Made by a program: the position numbers and the translations under genes
The notes under the pieces: generated by a model
Databases searched by the model: none
Told to the model about the DNA's origin: nothing
What the model saw: the letters and a program-made list of their open reading frames with translations, nothing else
NCBI RefSeq assembly: GCF_024171955.1
Contig: NZ_JAMTCS010000008.1
Span: forward strand, 124,001 to 188,000
Reading direction: 5' to 3'
Source of the DNA: Promicromonospora thailandica
Lineage (GTDB): Bacteria > Actinomycetota > Actinomycetes > Actinomycetales > Cellulomonadaceae
DNA length: 64,000 bases
Shown: piece after piece, positions 8,571 to 17,257 of the stretch
Layout of the letters: each line of letters begins with the position of its first letter
How positions within the stretch are numbered: position 1 is the stretch's first letter

Positions 8571-9428
8571 CTACAACCGGGAGGCGTGGATCGAGGTCAC
8601 GATGATGGCGCGCGCACCGACGTCGTACAGCGCGTCCATGATCCGGTTCGTCTCGCGGCGCGGCACCATCACGCGGACGGCGTACGCGTCGCTGTGGTGC
8701 TGGGCCGAGACGGTCGGCGACTCCTTGCCCGGCGTGATCGCCACGGCGTCCTCGAGCCGGGCCGCCGGCACCACGTAGTCCATCAGCACGTACTCGCGTG
8801 CCGTGATCACGCCCTCCAGGCGGCGGGTCAGCACCTCGAGCCCGGCGGGGGCCTCGGCGTCGGACCGCCGGATCAGCACGGCCTCCGACCGCAGGATCGG
8901 CTCCCCGAACACCTCCAGGCCCGCCGCCCGCAGGGTGGTGCCGGTCTCGACGACGTCCGCGATGACGTCCGCGACGCCGAGGCGCACGCTCGACTCCACG
9001 GCGCCGTCCAGGTGCACGATCGCGGCCGGCTCGACCCCCTGCTTGGCCAGGTGCTGGGCCACGAGCGTCGTGTACGACGACGCCACGCGCCGCCCGGCGA
9101 TGTCGGCGATCTCGGTCACCGGCTCGTCCGTGCCGACCGGAGCCGCGTAGCGGAACGTCGAGCGGGCGAAGCCGAGCCCGAGGTGCTCCACGGCGTCGGC
9201 GCCCGAGTCGAGCATCAGGTCACGTCCCGTGATGCCGACGTCGACCGTGCCCGTGCCCACGTAGACCGCGACGTCGCGCGGGCGCAGGAAGAAGAACTCG
9301 ACGTCGTTCTCGGGGTCCGCGAGCACGAGCTCGCGCGTGTCGCGGCGCTGGCGGTAGCCCGCCTCGCGCAGCATCTCGGAGGCGGGCCCCGACAGGGAGC
9401 CCTTGTTGGGTACGGCGATGCGCAGCAT
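8571..9428 (-). CDS. hisG: ATP phosphoribosyltransferase, long form
   Basis: 285 aa from ATG 9428, with AGAGGA upstream; 33 codons of the open frame before it are not used. HisG makes the first committed step of histidine synthesis, joining ATP and PRPP. The N-terminus [26 protein letters not shown] and the PRPP-binding [13 protein letters not shown] are visible. The C-terminal part after about residue 205 ([31 protein letters not shown]) is the ACT-like domain for histidine feedback, so this is the hexameric HisG_L type that needs no HisZ. Confidence 0.97.
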   Translation of the reverse strand: MLRIAVPNKGSLSGPASEMLREAGYRQRRDTRELVLADPENDVEFFFLRPRDVAVYVGTGTVDVGITGRDLMLDSGADAVEHLGLGFARSTFRYAAPVGTDEPVTEIADIAGRRVASSYTTLVAQHLAKQGVEPAAIVHLDGAVESSVRLGVADVIADVVETGTTLRAAGLEVFGEPILRSEAVLIRRSDAEAPAGLEVLTRRLEGVITAREYVLMDYVVPAARLEDAVAITPGKESPTVSAQHHSDAYAVRVMVPRRETNRIMDALYDVGARAIIVTSIHASRL

Positions 9429-9523
9429 CTGGTTGGTTCCTCTCTGGGTGTACGTCGGACCTGACGACCCGGCTCTCCCGGCGCCGGTCCGACCGATGGG
9501 GGTCGAACGGCGCCAGGGCCGGG

Positions 9524-9787
9524 TCACAGATGCGTGTACACGTCCTCGAGGGTCAGTCCCTTGGCGACCATCAGGACCTGCAGGTGGTACAGGAGCTGCG
9601 AGATCTCCTCCGCGGTCTCGGTGTCCGACTGGTACTCCGCGGCCATCCAGACCTCGGCGGCCTCCTCCACGACCTTCTTGCCGATCGCATGGACGCCCGC
9701 GTCCAGCTGGGCCACGGTCCCGGAACCCGCGGGGCGGGTCAGGGCCTTCTCGGTCAGCTCGGCGAACAGGGTCTCGAAGGTCTTCAC
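9524..9787 (-). CDS. hisE: Phosphoribosyl-ATP pyrophosphatase
   Basis: 87 aa with the all-alpha NTP-PPase pattern: [17 protein letters not shown] and [22 protein letters not shown], supplying the Mg-binding EExxE and ExxD residues. It performs the second step of histidine synthesis and sits upstream of hisG, 95 bp apart, the usual actinobacterial hisE-hisG pair. The length is normal for the monofunctional form. Confidence 0.97.
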   Translation of the reverse strand: MKTFETLFAELTEKALTRPAGSGTVAQLDAGVHAIGKKVVEEAAEVWMAAEYQSDTETAEEISQLLYHLQVLMVAKGLTLEDVYTHL

Positions 9788-9853
9788 AGGCTCAGCCTAG
9801 TCGCGGCACGGGTGCGCCACCGGCCGTCGTCCCACGTTCTGGCCATGTCGGCA

Positions 9854-10546
9854 CTATGGCGAGGGCCACGTCGCGGGCCACTCGGCGGGCAGCGAGCCGT
9901 CCGCGGCGGGGGTGAGCACGCCCTGGTACGGGGTCAGGAGGGAGAGCGAGCCACCGCCGTCCGTCACGTCCGTCGCCGTGGTCACGAGCAGGACCACCGT
10001 GCCGTCCGGCCCCGCCAGACCCGAGGCAGGGTCCAGCGGGTCCCCGGACGGGTAGGCCCCGCCGCCCGTACAGGTCTCCGGCGTGGACAGGACCGCGACC
10101 CGCTCGCCCGCAGTGATCAGGGGCCCGGGCGCGACGGCCGCCTTCGCCGCCGCTGCCCCGACTGCTCCCACTGCCCCGGCGAGATCTGGTGTCTGCGCCG
10201 AGATCTGGTGGTGCACGTCCAGATCTCGGCGCGAGGACCAGATCTCGCCGGAGCCGCCAGTGCCGCCAGTGCCGTCCCGGGGCTCAAGGACTCGCTCGAC
10301 GTCGACGAGCCAGCGGTGCGCGTCGACGCCGTACAGGCGCTCGGTACCGTCCCGCTCCACGACCGTGCCGAGCAGCACCGCGCTCGCGTCCGCCGCGGCG
10401 TCGGCCGGCGTCTCGAAGGTGACCCAGTCGACGCACGCCTCCCCCGCCGGGCCCAGGGCGGCGCAGCCGGTCACGCCGGCGGGCAGCACCCCCACGAGCA
10501 GCAACAGGACCATCCGGGCGGCCCGCCGGGCCGGAGTACGTGTCAT
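9854..10546 (-). CDS. Secreted lipoprotein, hypothetical, with an inserted palindromic element
   Basis: 230 aa with a signal peptide (RMVLLLLVGVLPAG) and lipobox ending in Cys28 (GVTGC). No known domain was recognised in the body. The region encoding about residues 99-124 (EIWSSRRDLDV, HHQISAQTPDL) is a 76-bp nested palindrome that stays in frame and looks foreign to the surrounding Ala/Gly/Pro-rich sequence. It lies between hisE and the end of the riboflavin operon with its own upstream gap. The product is probably an envelope protein; function unknown. Confidence 0.7.
   Translation of the reverse strand: MTRTPARRAARMVLLLLVGVLPAGVTGCAALGPAGEACVDWVTFETPADAAADASAVLLGTVVERDGTERLYGVDAHRWLVDVERVLEPRDGTGGTGGSGEIWSSRRDLDVHHQISAQTPDLAGAVGAVGAAAAKAAVAPGPLITAGERVAVLSTPETCTGGGAYPSGDPLDPASGLAGPDGTVVLLVTTATDVTDGGGSLSLLTPYQGVLTPAADGSLPAEWPATWPSP
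10176..10251. repeat. 76-bp nested inverted-repeat (REP/MITE-like) element
   Basis: The outer arms are CCGGCGAGATCTGGT (10176-10190) and its exact complement (10237-10251). The inner arms are GCGCCGAGATCTGG (10195-10208) and its exact complement (10219-10232), leaving a 10-nt loop containing GTGCAC. Both arm pairs share the core CGAGATCTGG, so the unit looks like a doubled palindrome. It lies inside a lipoprotein CDS without breaking the frame. No second copy was seen in the window. Confidence 0.8.
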
Positions 10547-10622
10547 ACCCCGCTCATGTCCCGGCCCCGGCGGTTCTTGCCATGTGGTGCGGTGTCCGCT
10601 CGGCCGTGTGGGGCATGTTCTA

Positions 10623-10639
10623 CGCTTGGCACACTATTT
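10623..10639. repeat. 17-bp repeat, copy 1
   Basis: CGCTTGGCACACTATTT, identical to 14669-14685. This copy continues to TGCCA, giving a TGGCA-N8-TGCCA dyad. It lies just after the ribH stop and upstream of the minus-strand lipoprotein gene. It could be a regulator site or a small repeat; the two copies bracket the rib operon. Confidence 0.55.
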
Positions 10640-10660
10640 TGCCAGGGCGGACACGGGAGC

Positions 10661-11140
10661 TCAGAGAGCCACCTGCGCCAGCCCCCGCAGCGTCACCGCC
10701 GTGCCGACCGCCGCCTGCGCCGCCTCCGCGCCCTTGTCCTCGCTCGACCCCTCCAGGCCCGCGCGGTCCAGCGCCTGCGCCTCGTCGTCGCACGTCAGCA
10801 CGCCGAACCCGACCGGCACCCCGGTGCGTACGCTCACGTCCGTCAGGCCGGTCGTCGCCGCCGAGCACACGTACTCGAAGTGCGGCGTGCCGCCGCGGAT
10901 CACCACGCCGAGCGCGACGACGGCGTCCGCTCCCCCGGCCGCCGCCCGCGCCGCCGCGACCGGCAGCTCGAACGAGCCCGGCACCCGCACCTCGGTCCAG
11001 TCCGCCCCGGACTCCCGCAGCGCCCTGCGGGCACCCTCCAGGAGCCCGTCCATCACCTGCTCGTGCCAGCTCGCCGCCACGACGACGACCCGCAGGCCCG
11101 TCCCGTCCACGGTCAGTGCCGGTGCTCCAGCGCCGCTCAT
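10661..11140 (-). CDS. ribH: 6,7-dimethyl-8-ribityllumazine synthase
   Basis: 159 aa. It condenses the RibD-derived ribitylaminouracil with dihydroxybutanone phosphate to form lumazine. Motifs present: [48 protein letters not shown] with the catalytic His, and [20 protein letters not shown]. The start ATG overlaps the ribBA stop as ATGA, so it is the last gene of the riboflavin operon. Confidence 0.97.
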   Translation of the reverse strand: MSGAGAPALTVDGTGLRVVVVAASWHEQVMDGLLEGARRALRESGADWTEVRVPGSFELPVAAARAAAGGADAVVALGVVIRGGTPHFEYVCSAATTGLTDVSVRTGVPVGFGVLTCDDEAQALDRAGLEGSSEDKGAEAAQAAVGTAVTLRGLAQVAL

Positions 11141-12534
11141 GCGCACACTCCCTCTGTCTCGTGCTGTGTCTCGTGCTCTGTGCTGTTCTCTGTGTCGTTG
11201 TCCGTGGTGCCGTTGTCCGTGCCGTCCTGGACCACCGGTTCCACCAGGTCGATGCGGTGCCCCAGCACCACCCGCTTGGTCTCCAGGTAGCGGTGATTGT
11301 GCACCCCACGCCCCACCACCAGCCCACGGCGTCCGACGACGTCCGTACCCGACTCCCGCAGACCGGTCACCTTCGCGGGGTTGTTCGTCAGCAGGGTCAC
11401 GCCGTCGAGCCCCAGGTCCGCGAGGATCGCGGACGCGGCCCCGTACTCCCGGGCGTCGACCGGCAGCCCGAGGTCCACGTTCGCCTCGACCGTGTCGCGC
11501 CCGCCGTCCTGCAGCGCGTAGGCCGCGATCTTCGCAGCCAGGCCGATCCCCCGGCCCTCGTGCCCCCGCAGGTACACGACGGCACCGCCCTCGGCGGCCA
11601 CCGCCGCCAGCGAGGCGTCCAGCTGGGGGCCGCAGTCGCACCGCAGCGACCCCAGGGCGTCGCCCGTGAGGCACTCGGAGTGCACGCGGACGAGGCGCCC
11701 GTCACCGGCGCGCGGACCACCGGCCGGGGTCAGCGCCAGGTGCTCGGCCCCCGTGCGCAGGTCCCGGTACGCCACCACACGGAACTCTCCGTGCCGGATC
11801 GGCAGGGACGCCTCGGCGACGCGGCGCACCCGGTCGCCCGGCACGGCGTACAGCGGTGCGGGGTCGTGCGCGCGGCGCCACGCGACGAGCTCGGCGACGG
11901 TCAGCACCACGAGCCCCGTCCGGGCCGCCAGCTCCTCCGCCTCGGGCAGACGCATGACCTCGCCGTCGTCCCGGACCAGCTCGGCGATGGCGCCGACGTC
12001 GCCCAGGTCCGCACCCTGCCCTGTGCCGTGACCCGTGCTCAGCCTCCCCGCGAGGCGCACCAGGTCCACGGCGGCCTCCGTGTGCCCCGCACGCTCCAGC
12101 ACACCGCCCGGCCGGGCGCGCAGCGGCAGCACGTGCCCGGGGCGGATCAGGTCGCGCGGGCCCGACGTCGGGTCGCCCAGCACCCGCAGCGTCCGCGCCC
12201 GGTCCGTCGCGGAGATGCCCGTCGTCACACCGGCGGCCGCGTCCACCGCCACGGTGTACGCCGTCCCGCGCGGGTCCTCGCCGAACTCCACCATCGGCGG
12301 CAGCTCCAGCGCGTCCGCGCGGTGCGCGGGCATCGGCGCGCACAGGTAGCCCGACGAGTGCCGCACCGCCCACGCCACCCACTCGGCGGTGGCCGTCCGG
12401 GCCGCCAGCACCACGTCGACCTCGTTCTCCCGGCCGGCGTCGTCCGCCACCAGCACGGGCCGCCCGGCGGCGAGCTCGGCGAGCGCACGCTCGACGGTGG
12501 CCGCTGCGGTGCCCAGCTCGGTACCCGCGCTCAT
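11137..12534 (-). CDS. ribBA: Bifunctional DHBP synthase / GTP cyclohydrolase II
   Basis: 465 aa. The N-terminal half is 3,4-dihydroxy-2-butanone 4-phosphate synthase ([12 protein letters not shown]; here V replaces the common G after RENE; also [14 protein letters not shown]). The C-terminal half is GTP cyclohydrolase II with the zinc site [27 protein letters not shown] and LLTNNPAK. The ATG overlaps the ribE stop (ATGA). A low-complexity Asp/Asn/Thr/Glu/His tail (about the last 28 residues) follows the conserved end and is not part of either enzyme. Confidence 0.96.
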   Translation of the reverse strand: MSAGTELGTAAATVERALAELAAGRPVLVADDAGRENEVDVVLAARTATAEWVAWAVRHSSGYLCAPMPAHRADALELPPMVEFGEDPRGTAYTVAVDAAAGVTTGISATDRARTLRVLGDPTSGPRDLIRPGHVLPLRARPGGVLERAGHTEAAVDLVRLAGRLSTGHGTGQGADLGDVGAIAELVRDDGEVMRLPEAEELAARTGLVVLTVAELVAWRRAHDPAPLYAVPGDRVRRVAEASLPIRHGEFRVVAYRDLRTGAEHLALTPAGGPRAGDGRLVRVHSECLTGDALGSLRCDCGPQLDASLAAVAAEGGAVVYLRGHEGRGIGLAAKIAAYALQDGGRDTVEANVDLGLPVDAREYGAASAILADLGLDGVTLLTNNPAKVTGLRESGTDVVGRRGLVVGRGVHNHRYLETKRVVLGHRIDLVEPVVQDGTDNGTTDNDTENSTEHETQHETEGVCA

Positions 12535-13175
12535 CGCGCCACCTCGACGGGGTCGCCGGGGGCCACCGCGCCCGTCGACAGCAGACGTTCCACGTACTTG
12601 GCCAGCACGTCCACCTCGACGTTCACGACGTCGCCCGGCACCAGCCGGCCGAGCGTCGTCGCCGCGAGCGTGGTCGGGATGAGCGACACGCCGAACCCGT
12701 CGTCCGCCACCCACGTCACGGTGAGCGAGACGCCCGACAGCGCGACCGACCCCTTCTCCGCCACGTACCGGGTCAGGGTCGCGGGGGCCTCGAACGCGAG
12801 GTCGTCCCAGCGCGGGCCGGGCGTGCGCCGCACGAGCGTGGCCACGCCGTCGACGTGCCCCTGGACCACGTGCCCGCCGAGCCGTCCACCCGCCGGGAGC
12901 GCGCGCTCCAGGTTCACGGCGTCACCGGCGACCAGACCACCGAGCGAGGTGCGGCGCAGCGTCTCCGGCATGACCTCGGCGACGAACGCGCCGTCCGCCA
13001 CGGACGTCACCGTGAGGCACACGCCGTCGACGGCGATCGAGTCGCCCGGCCGGGCGTCCGACGTCGCGAGCGGGCCGCGCACGGTGAGCACGGCGTCCGG
13101 CGCCGTGCCCACGTCGCCGCCGGGACGCTCCAGCGAGACGACCGAACCGAGCTCCTCGACGATTCCGGTGAACAT
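12531..13175 (-). CDS. ribE: Riboflavin synthase alpha subunit
   Basis: 214 aa with the two lumazine-binding barrel repeats: MFTGIVEELGSV, DSIAVDGVCLTV, and in the second half GHVVQGHVDGVATLV, GSVALSGVSLTVTWV. It dismutates two lumazine molecules into riboflavin. The ATG shares one base with the ribD stop (TGATG). The length is standard. Some literature calls this gene ribC. Confidence 0.96.
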   Translation of the reverse strand: MFTGIVEELGSVVSLERPGGDVGTAPDAVLTVRGPLATSDARPGDSIAVDGVCLTVTSVADGAFVAEVMPETLRRTSLGGLVAGDAVNLERALPAGGRLGGHVVQGHVDGVATLVRRTPGPRWDDLAFEAPATLTRYVAEKGSVALSGVSLTVTWVADDGFGVSLIPTTLAATTLGRLVPGDVVNVEVDVLAKYVERLLSTGAVAPGDPVEVAR

Positions 13176-14281
13176 CAGATCTCCTCCTTGGTGGGCCGGG
13201 CGGGCCGGCCGTTCTGTGTGGGTGCGCGCCGGGCGACCAGCAGCACGTCGTCGCCCAGCCGGGTCACGCTCCGTGTCGCGAGGCGTGCGGCCTCACCGAT
13301 CGTGGTCACGCCGAACGGCGCCACGGCGGACGCCCCCGCACCCAGCAGCACGGGTGCCACGTAGGCGTGCAGCTCGTCGACGGCGTACGCGGCCAGCAGA
13401 GCGGTCGCGAGCGTGGGACCGCCCTCCACGAGCAGGTGGCGCACCTCGCGCTCGCCGAGGGTCCGCAGCACCTCGTCGAGGTCGTGGGTGGGCAGGTGCA
13501 GGAGCGGGCCGCCGGGGCCGCGCAGGCGGGCGCCGTCCGGCACGGCACGTGTGCCGACCACGACACGGAGCGGCTGGTGCTCGAACAGCCCGCCGTCGAG
13601 GGTGCGGGCGGTCAGGGACGGGTCGTCGGTCAGGACGGTCCCCGAGCCGACTGCGATCGCGTCGACCTGCGCGCGTACCCGGTGGGCGTGGGCCCGGGCC
13701 GCGGAGCCGGTGATCCACCGGCTCGTGCCGTCGGGTGCGGCCACGCGGCCGTCGAGGCTCGTGGCGAGCTTGAGGGTGACCCAGGGACGGCCGGTGCGGA
13801 CCGCGTGCAGCCAGGGCCGCAGCAGTTCCTCGCCCTCCTCGGCGAGCGTGCCCGTGGTGACCTCGATCCCGGCCGCGCGCAGGCGGTCGGCGCCGCCCGT
13901 CGCGACCGGGTTGGGGTCCGCGACCGCGACGTGCACGGCGGCGACGCCGGCCTCGATCAGCGCGTCCGCGCACGGGCCGGTGCGGCCGTGGTGGGCGCAG
14001 GGTTCGAGCGTGACCACCGCCGTCGTGCCGCGGGGGTCCGCACCGGCCGCGCGGGCGGCGGCCAGGGCGGCCGCCTCGGCGTGCGGGGTGCCGGCGCCGC
14101 GGTGGAAGCCCTCGGCCACGGTGCGGCCGGCGGGATCGAGGAGCACGCACCCCACCCGGGGGTTCGGGCCGTGCGCGGGACCTTCGGCGGCCAGCTCGAG
14201 CGCGCGACGCATGGCGTCCTCGACCGCCTGCACGCCGACCGTGCGCGCGTCGCTGCGCCGGCCGGTCTCCGTGTGGTCCAT
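13175..14281 (-). CDS. ribD: Bifunctional deaminase/reductase RibD
   Basis: 368 aa from ATG 14281, which has GGGGAGG seven bases upstream; a longer open frame runs back into the riboswitch and is rejected. The deaminase domain has the zinc signature HAEAAAL and PCAHHGRTGPC; the reductase domain shows VTLKLATSLDGRVA, WITGSAARA and LLVEGGPTLA. It carries out steps two and three of riboflavin synthesis. It is the first gene after the FMN riboswitch. Confidence 0.96.
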   Translation of the reverse strand: MDHTETGRRSDARTVGVQAVEDAMRRALELAAEGPAHGPNPRVGCVLLDPAGRTVAEGFHRGAGTPHAEAAALAAARAAGADPRGTTAVVTLEPCAHHGRTGPCADALIEAGVAAVHVAVADPNPVATGGADRLRAAGIEVTTGTLAEEGEELLRPWLHAVRTGRPWVTLKLATSLDGRVAAPDGTSRWITGSAARAHAHRVRAQVDAIAVGSGTVLTDDPSLTARTLDGGLFEHQPLRVVVGTRAVPDGARLRGPGGPLLHLPTHDLDEVLRTLGEREVRHLLVEGGPTLATALLAAYAVDELHAYVAPVLLGAGASAVAPFGVTTIGEAARLATRSVTRLGDDVLLVARRAPTQNGRPARPTKEEI

Positions 14282-14404
14282 GCCGTCCTCCCCGGGCGTC
14301 GGCGCTCCGGGGTCGGACGACGGGCGCACGGACCAGGACGACACGGCGTCCTGCCCGCGCGTACGACGTCACGGCGCCACCCGTCCCCAGGACGGGCAAC
14401 GCCG

Positions 14405-14538
14405 CACGTGCTTCCTCCCATCCGGACTTTCACCGTCGGTCCTGGAGTTCCACCAGGTCAACCGGCCCTCCTCGCGGAGGGACGCGGGTCGCGGACTGTC
14501 ACCGCCGGCTCGGAATTACACCGACCCCGGAGCACGTG
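14405..14538 (-). promoter_or_regulatory. FMN riboswitch (RFN element)
   Basis: On the minus strand the conserved RFN blocks appear in order: GGTCGGTGTAATTCCGAG, CCGGCGGTGACAGTCCGCGA, a variable arm, then GGACCGACGGTGAAAGTCCG and GGATGGGAGGAAGCAC. The closing stem P1 pairs 14405-14412 with 14531-14538 (CACGTGCT/AGCACGTG). It lies 124 bp upstream of ribD, so FMN should repress the ribD-ribE-ribBA-ribH operon. Confidence 0.96.
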
Positions 14539-14720
14539 TGTGCGTACTGCTGCTGTCAGCATGCCACACCCGACCCCCCACCCGGCCATGGTCTACGTCA
14601 CACGCCCCACCCGCCTCCCCGGCCAGGGCCGCGCCGTCCGCGCCGTGTTGCCGCCGGCGACACACTGCCGCTTGGCACACTATTTCCGCACACGGTACGG
14701 CACCCCAGATGTCCGCCGTG
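14539..14720. other. Region upstream of the FMN riboswitch
   Basis: 182 bp between the riboswitch and the rpe terminator hairpin. No gene is credible here. It must hold the rib promoter, but no convincing -35/-10 pair could be fixed. It contains the second copy of the 17-bp repeat (14669-14685). Confidence 0.4.
14669..14685. repeat. 17-bp repeat, copy 2
   Basis: CGCTTGGCACACTATTT, identical in sequence and orientation to 10623-10639. It lies about 130 bp upstream of the FMN riboswitch, so it is too far to be part of a core rib promoter unless the leader is longer than expected. Unlike copy 1 it has no matching TGCCA arm. Confidence 0.55.
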
Positions 14721-14772
14721 AGCAGGCGATCGGGCATGGTTCTCGGCGCGGACGCATGCCGGATCGCCTGCT
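14721..14772 (-). terminator. Hairpin downstream of rpe
   Basis: Arms 14721-14738 (AGCAGGCGATCGGGCATG) and 14755-14772 are complementary over 18 bp with one mismatch and a 16-nt loop. The hairpin lies 45 bp after the rpe stop on the minus strand, before the rib promoter region, and is the natural terminator separating rpe from rib. Confidence 0.65.
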
Positions 14773-14816
14773 GGAGGCGGGCCTTCGGGCGCCCGCGGAG
14801 CGGGCCCGGGCAGCCG

Positions 14817-15479
14817 TCAGTGGAGGTGTGCGCTCGCCAGGTCGCGCAGGGCGGCGATCTCCGCCGGGATGTCCTCGGCCCCGTAGACCGCAGATCCCGC
14901 CACGAACACGTTGGCGCCGGCCTCGGCCGCCCGCTCGATCGTGTCGCGGGACACTCCCCCGTCCACCTGGATCCAGACGTCGAGGCCCGACTCGCTCACG
15001 GCCTCGCGCGCCCGGCGGATCTTGGGCAGCGTGCCCTCGATGAACGACTGCCCGCCGAAGCCGGGCTCCACGGTCATCACCAGGATCATGTCGATCTCGG
15101 CCAGCAGGTCGAGGAACGGCTCCACCGGGGTCGCCGGACGCAGTGCCACGCCCGCGCGCGACCCCAGGCGCCGCAGCTCCCGCGCCAGCCGGACGGGTGC
15201 CTGCGCCGCCTCCGCGTGGAAGGTGACCGACGCCGCGCCCGCCTCCGCGAACGCCGGCGCCCACCGGTCCGGGTTCTCGATCATGAGGTGCGCGTCGAGC
15301 GGTACCGGCGACACCTTGGCGAGTCGCTCGAACACCGGCAGCCCCAGCGTCAGGTTGGGCACGAAGTGGTTGTCCATGACGTCGACGTGCGCGTAGTCGG
15401 CGTCGGCGATCCGGCCGAGGTCGCGCTCCAGGTTCGCGAAGTCGGCGGACAGGATGCTGGGGGCGATGAGTGCTGCCAT
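14817..15479 (-). CDS. rpe: Ribulose-phosphate 3-epimerase
   Basis: 220 aa TIM-barrel enzyme of the pentose phosphate pathway. Motifs: [53 protein letters not shown] and [13 protein letters not shown]; metal-binding His and Asp residues are in place. It starts at ATG 15479. rpe beside ribD and rsmB is the usual actinobacterial order. It is divergent from the DUF1761 gene, with only 39 bp between starts. Confidence 0.97.
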   Translation of the reverse strand: MAALIAPSILSADFANLERDLGRIADADYAHVDVMDNHFVPNLTLGLPVFERLAKVSPVPLDAHLMIENPDRWAPAFAEAGAASVTFHAEAAQAPVRLARELRRLGSRAGVALRPATPVEPFLDLLAEIDMILVMTVEPGFGGQSFIEGTLPKIRRAREAVSESGLDVWIQVDGGVSRDTIERAAEAGANVFVAGSAVYGAEDIPAEIAALRDLASAHLH

Positions 15480-15518
15480 GATGCCAGCGTAGAGCGACTC
15501 GACCGACCGGGAGAGACG

Positions 15519-15947
15519 ATGATCCCCGACGTGAACTACTGGGCCGTGCTCGTGGCCACGCTGTCCACCCTGGTGGTGGGCTCCCTCTGGTACACGCCGA
15601 AGACGTTCGGCGACCGCTGGATGCGCCTGGCCAAGGTGGACCGCGAGGCCGCGGAGGCGCGGGGCATCTGGCCCATCGTCACGACGGTGCTCGTCAGCTT
15701 CCTGACCGCGTGGGTGCTGGCCGGCGCCGTCTACATCGCGTGGCAGTTCTACGCGGGCAGCTTCTTCACGGCGGCCGTCGTCACGGGCGTGCTCCTCTGG
15801 ATCGGCTTCACGGCGGCCCGCATGATCACGCACGACGCCTTCGAGGGCCGCCCCTCCGGGCTCACCACGCTCAACCTGGCGCACGAGCTCGTCACGGTGC
15901 TGGTGATGGCCGTGATCATCGGGGTCTGGCCGCCCGCGGGCGTCTGA
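15519..15947 (+). CDS. DUF1761 membrane protein
   Basis: 142 aa with four TM segments and the family opening [22 protein letters not shown], followed by [21 protein letters not shown] precedes ATG 15519. DUF1761 proteins are small integral membrane proteins of unknown role. It is divergent from rpe. Confidence 0.85.
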   Translation: MIPDVNYWAVLVATLSTLVVGSLWYTPKTFGDRWMRLAKVDREAAEARGIWPIVTTVLVSFLTAWVLAGAVYIAWQFYAGSFFTAAVVTGVLLWIGFTAARMITHDAFEGRPSGLTTLNLAHELVTVLVMAVIIGVWPPAGV

Positions 15948-16010
15948 CCGAGCCGCCGCCCAGCAAGTTCACCCGCCGACGACGACCCTCGCGCCGCTAG
16001 TCTCCGGGGC

Positions 16011-16091
16011 GTGACCCAGCGGCGTACCCGGCCAGACACCCCGATCCGCCGCGACCCGGAGCGTCCGGACCTGCGCCCGGTGCGCCGATGA
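16011..16091 (+). CDS. Putative leaderless 26-aa upstream ORF
   Basis: A GTG at 16011 opens a 26-codon ORF (MTQRRTRPDTPIRRD..., Arg/Pro/Asp-rich) whose stop overlaps the next start as ATGA. A -10-like TAGTCT lies at 15998-16003, seven bases before the GTG, the spacing typical of leaderless actinobacterial mRNAs. No clear -35 is visible. It may be a leader peptide coupling translation into the downstream membrane protein, or the real start of transcription for that gene. Confidence 0.4.
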   Translation: MTQRRTRPDTPIRRDPERPDLRPVRR

Positions 16092-17248
16092 CCCGCCGGC
16101 AGAAGGAAGCGCGCCGCGCCAGGGAGCACGCGATCGCGGCGAGCCTCCGACCCCGCCCGGTTGCCCAGCCGTCGTGGTGGCGCCGGCTGCGGGAGCACCA
16201 GCGCACCCGCACGACCAGACAGCTGTTCCTGGGCGTCGCGGTCGTGCTCCTGGTGTGCACACCGCTCGTGTGGGTGAGCGCCGGGTACATCGCGCGGCCC
16301 CTGGTCCTCGACGCACGCGGGGTCACGGTGCTCGCCGAGGCCGAGCACCGCCGCTACGGCAGAGGGTCCGACACGCTGGACGTGCGCACGATCGAACCCC
16401 CGTACTTCTCGGCGACGCTGCACCACTGGCCCCGCGACCTCCAGCCCGGCGAGCGGTTCGACCTCACCTACGACCCGCAGCGCCCTTCCCGCATGCTGGC
16501 CGAGGGCACGCCCTGGATCGACGCCGGCTCGCTCGCGTTCGGCGTCTTCGCCGCGGTGCTGCTGCCGATCAGCGTCGTGCTCGTCCCGGTCGGCGCCGAG
16601 CTCACCGGGCGGGCACGGGCCTTCGTCGCCGCCGGGCGGCTGCTGCGGCGCGCGGACGGATCGCCCCGCAGGCCGTCGGTCGCCCTGTGGCGCGGCACGT
16701 GGTGGGCGCTGCGCCACGCCCTGCCGCGGGGGCACGCCGCCGCCGCACGCCACCTGCGGGAGACGGCCGCGACCCAGCCCGCCCCTCTGGCCGTCACCGT
16801 GTTCGTGCTGCTGCCCGTCCTTGCCGTCGCGGCCTCCGGCACGTTCGTGGCGGTCTCGGCGGCGCAGGCCGCCGCGCTGTACGACCGGGGTGCCGCGACC
16901 ACCGCCCTCGTGGTCGACACCAACCTTCGTTCCGACTGGGCGGGGTACGTGGACGTCACCTTCCAGGCACGTTCCGGGACAGGAGCGACCCGGGCGAGCC
17001 TGACCCAGACGACGATCCGGCACCTCGTGGCGCCGCACTTCGAGCTCGACCGGGTCGAGATCGTCTACGACCCGGCGGACCCGGACAACCTGATCGAGGC
17101 GGGCGCGCTCCCGTGGGGCTGGGACGAGTGGGCGGCCACGGCTGTGCTGGTCGCCTCCGGCGCGTTCGCCACCGCAGGCATCCCTGCCGCCGTCACGCGG
17201 GTGCGCCGGGGGCCGCACCGTCCCGGCCCCACGGACGCGGACGCGTGA
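16088..17248 (+). CDS. Integral membrane protein with two DUF3592-like modules
   Basis: 386 aa. A basic N-terminus (MTRRQKEARRAR) precedes a TM, an extracellular beta-rich module ending in FDLTYDPQRPSRM, another TM (SLAFGVFAAVLLPISVVLVPVG), a cytoplasmic segment, a TM (VTVFVLLPVLAVAASG), a second similar module ending in VEIVYDPADPDN, and a final TM. The repeated TYDP/YDPADPxN endings resemble DUF3592 proteins. Function unknown. It converges on rsmB with a 9-bp gap. Confidence 0.7.
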   Translation: MTRRQKEARRAREHAIAASLRPRPVAQPSWWRRLREHQRTRTTRQLFLGVAVVLLVCTPLVWVSAGYIARPLVLDARGVTVLAEAEHRRYGRGSDTLDVRTIEPPYFSATLHHWPRDLQPGERFDLTYDPQRPSRMLAEGTPWIDAGSLAFGVFAAVLLPISVVLVPVGAELTGRARAFVAAGRLLRRADGSPRRPSVALWRGTWWALRHALPRGHAAAARHLRETAATQPAPLAVTVFVLLPVLAVAASGTFVAVSAAQAAALYDRGAATTALVVDTNLRSDWAGYVDVTFQARSGTGATRASLTQTTIRHLVAPHFELDRVEIVYDPADPDNLIEAGALPWGWDEWAATAVLVASGAFATAGIPAAVTRVRRGPHRPGPTDADA

Positions 17249-17257
17249 CGGCGTCCG

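Noticed and set aside
14282-14344. Upstream extension of ribD (start at 14344)
   Set aside because: It would read through the space after the FMN riboswitch, lacks a ribosome site, and adds nothing conserved; ATG 14281 has GGGGAGG.
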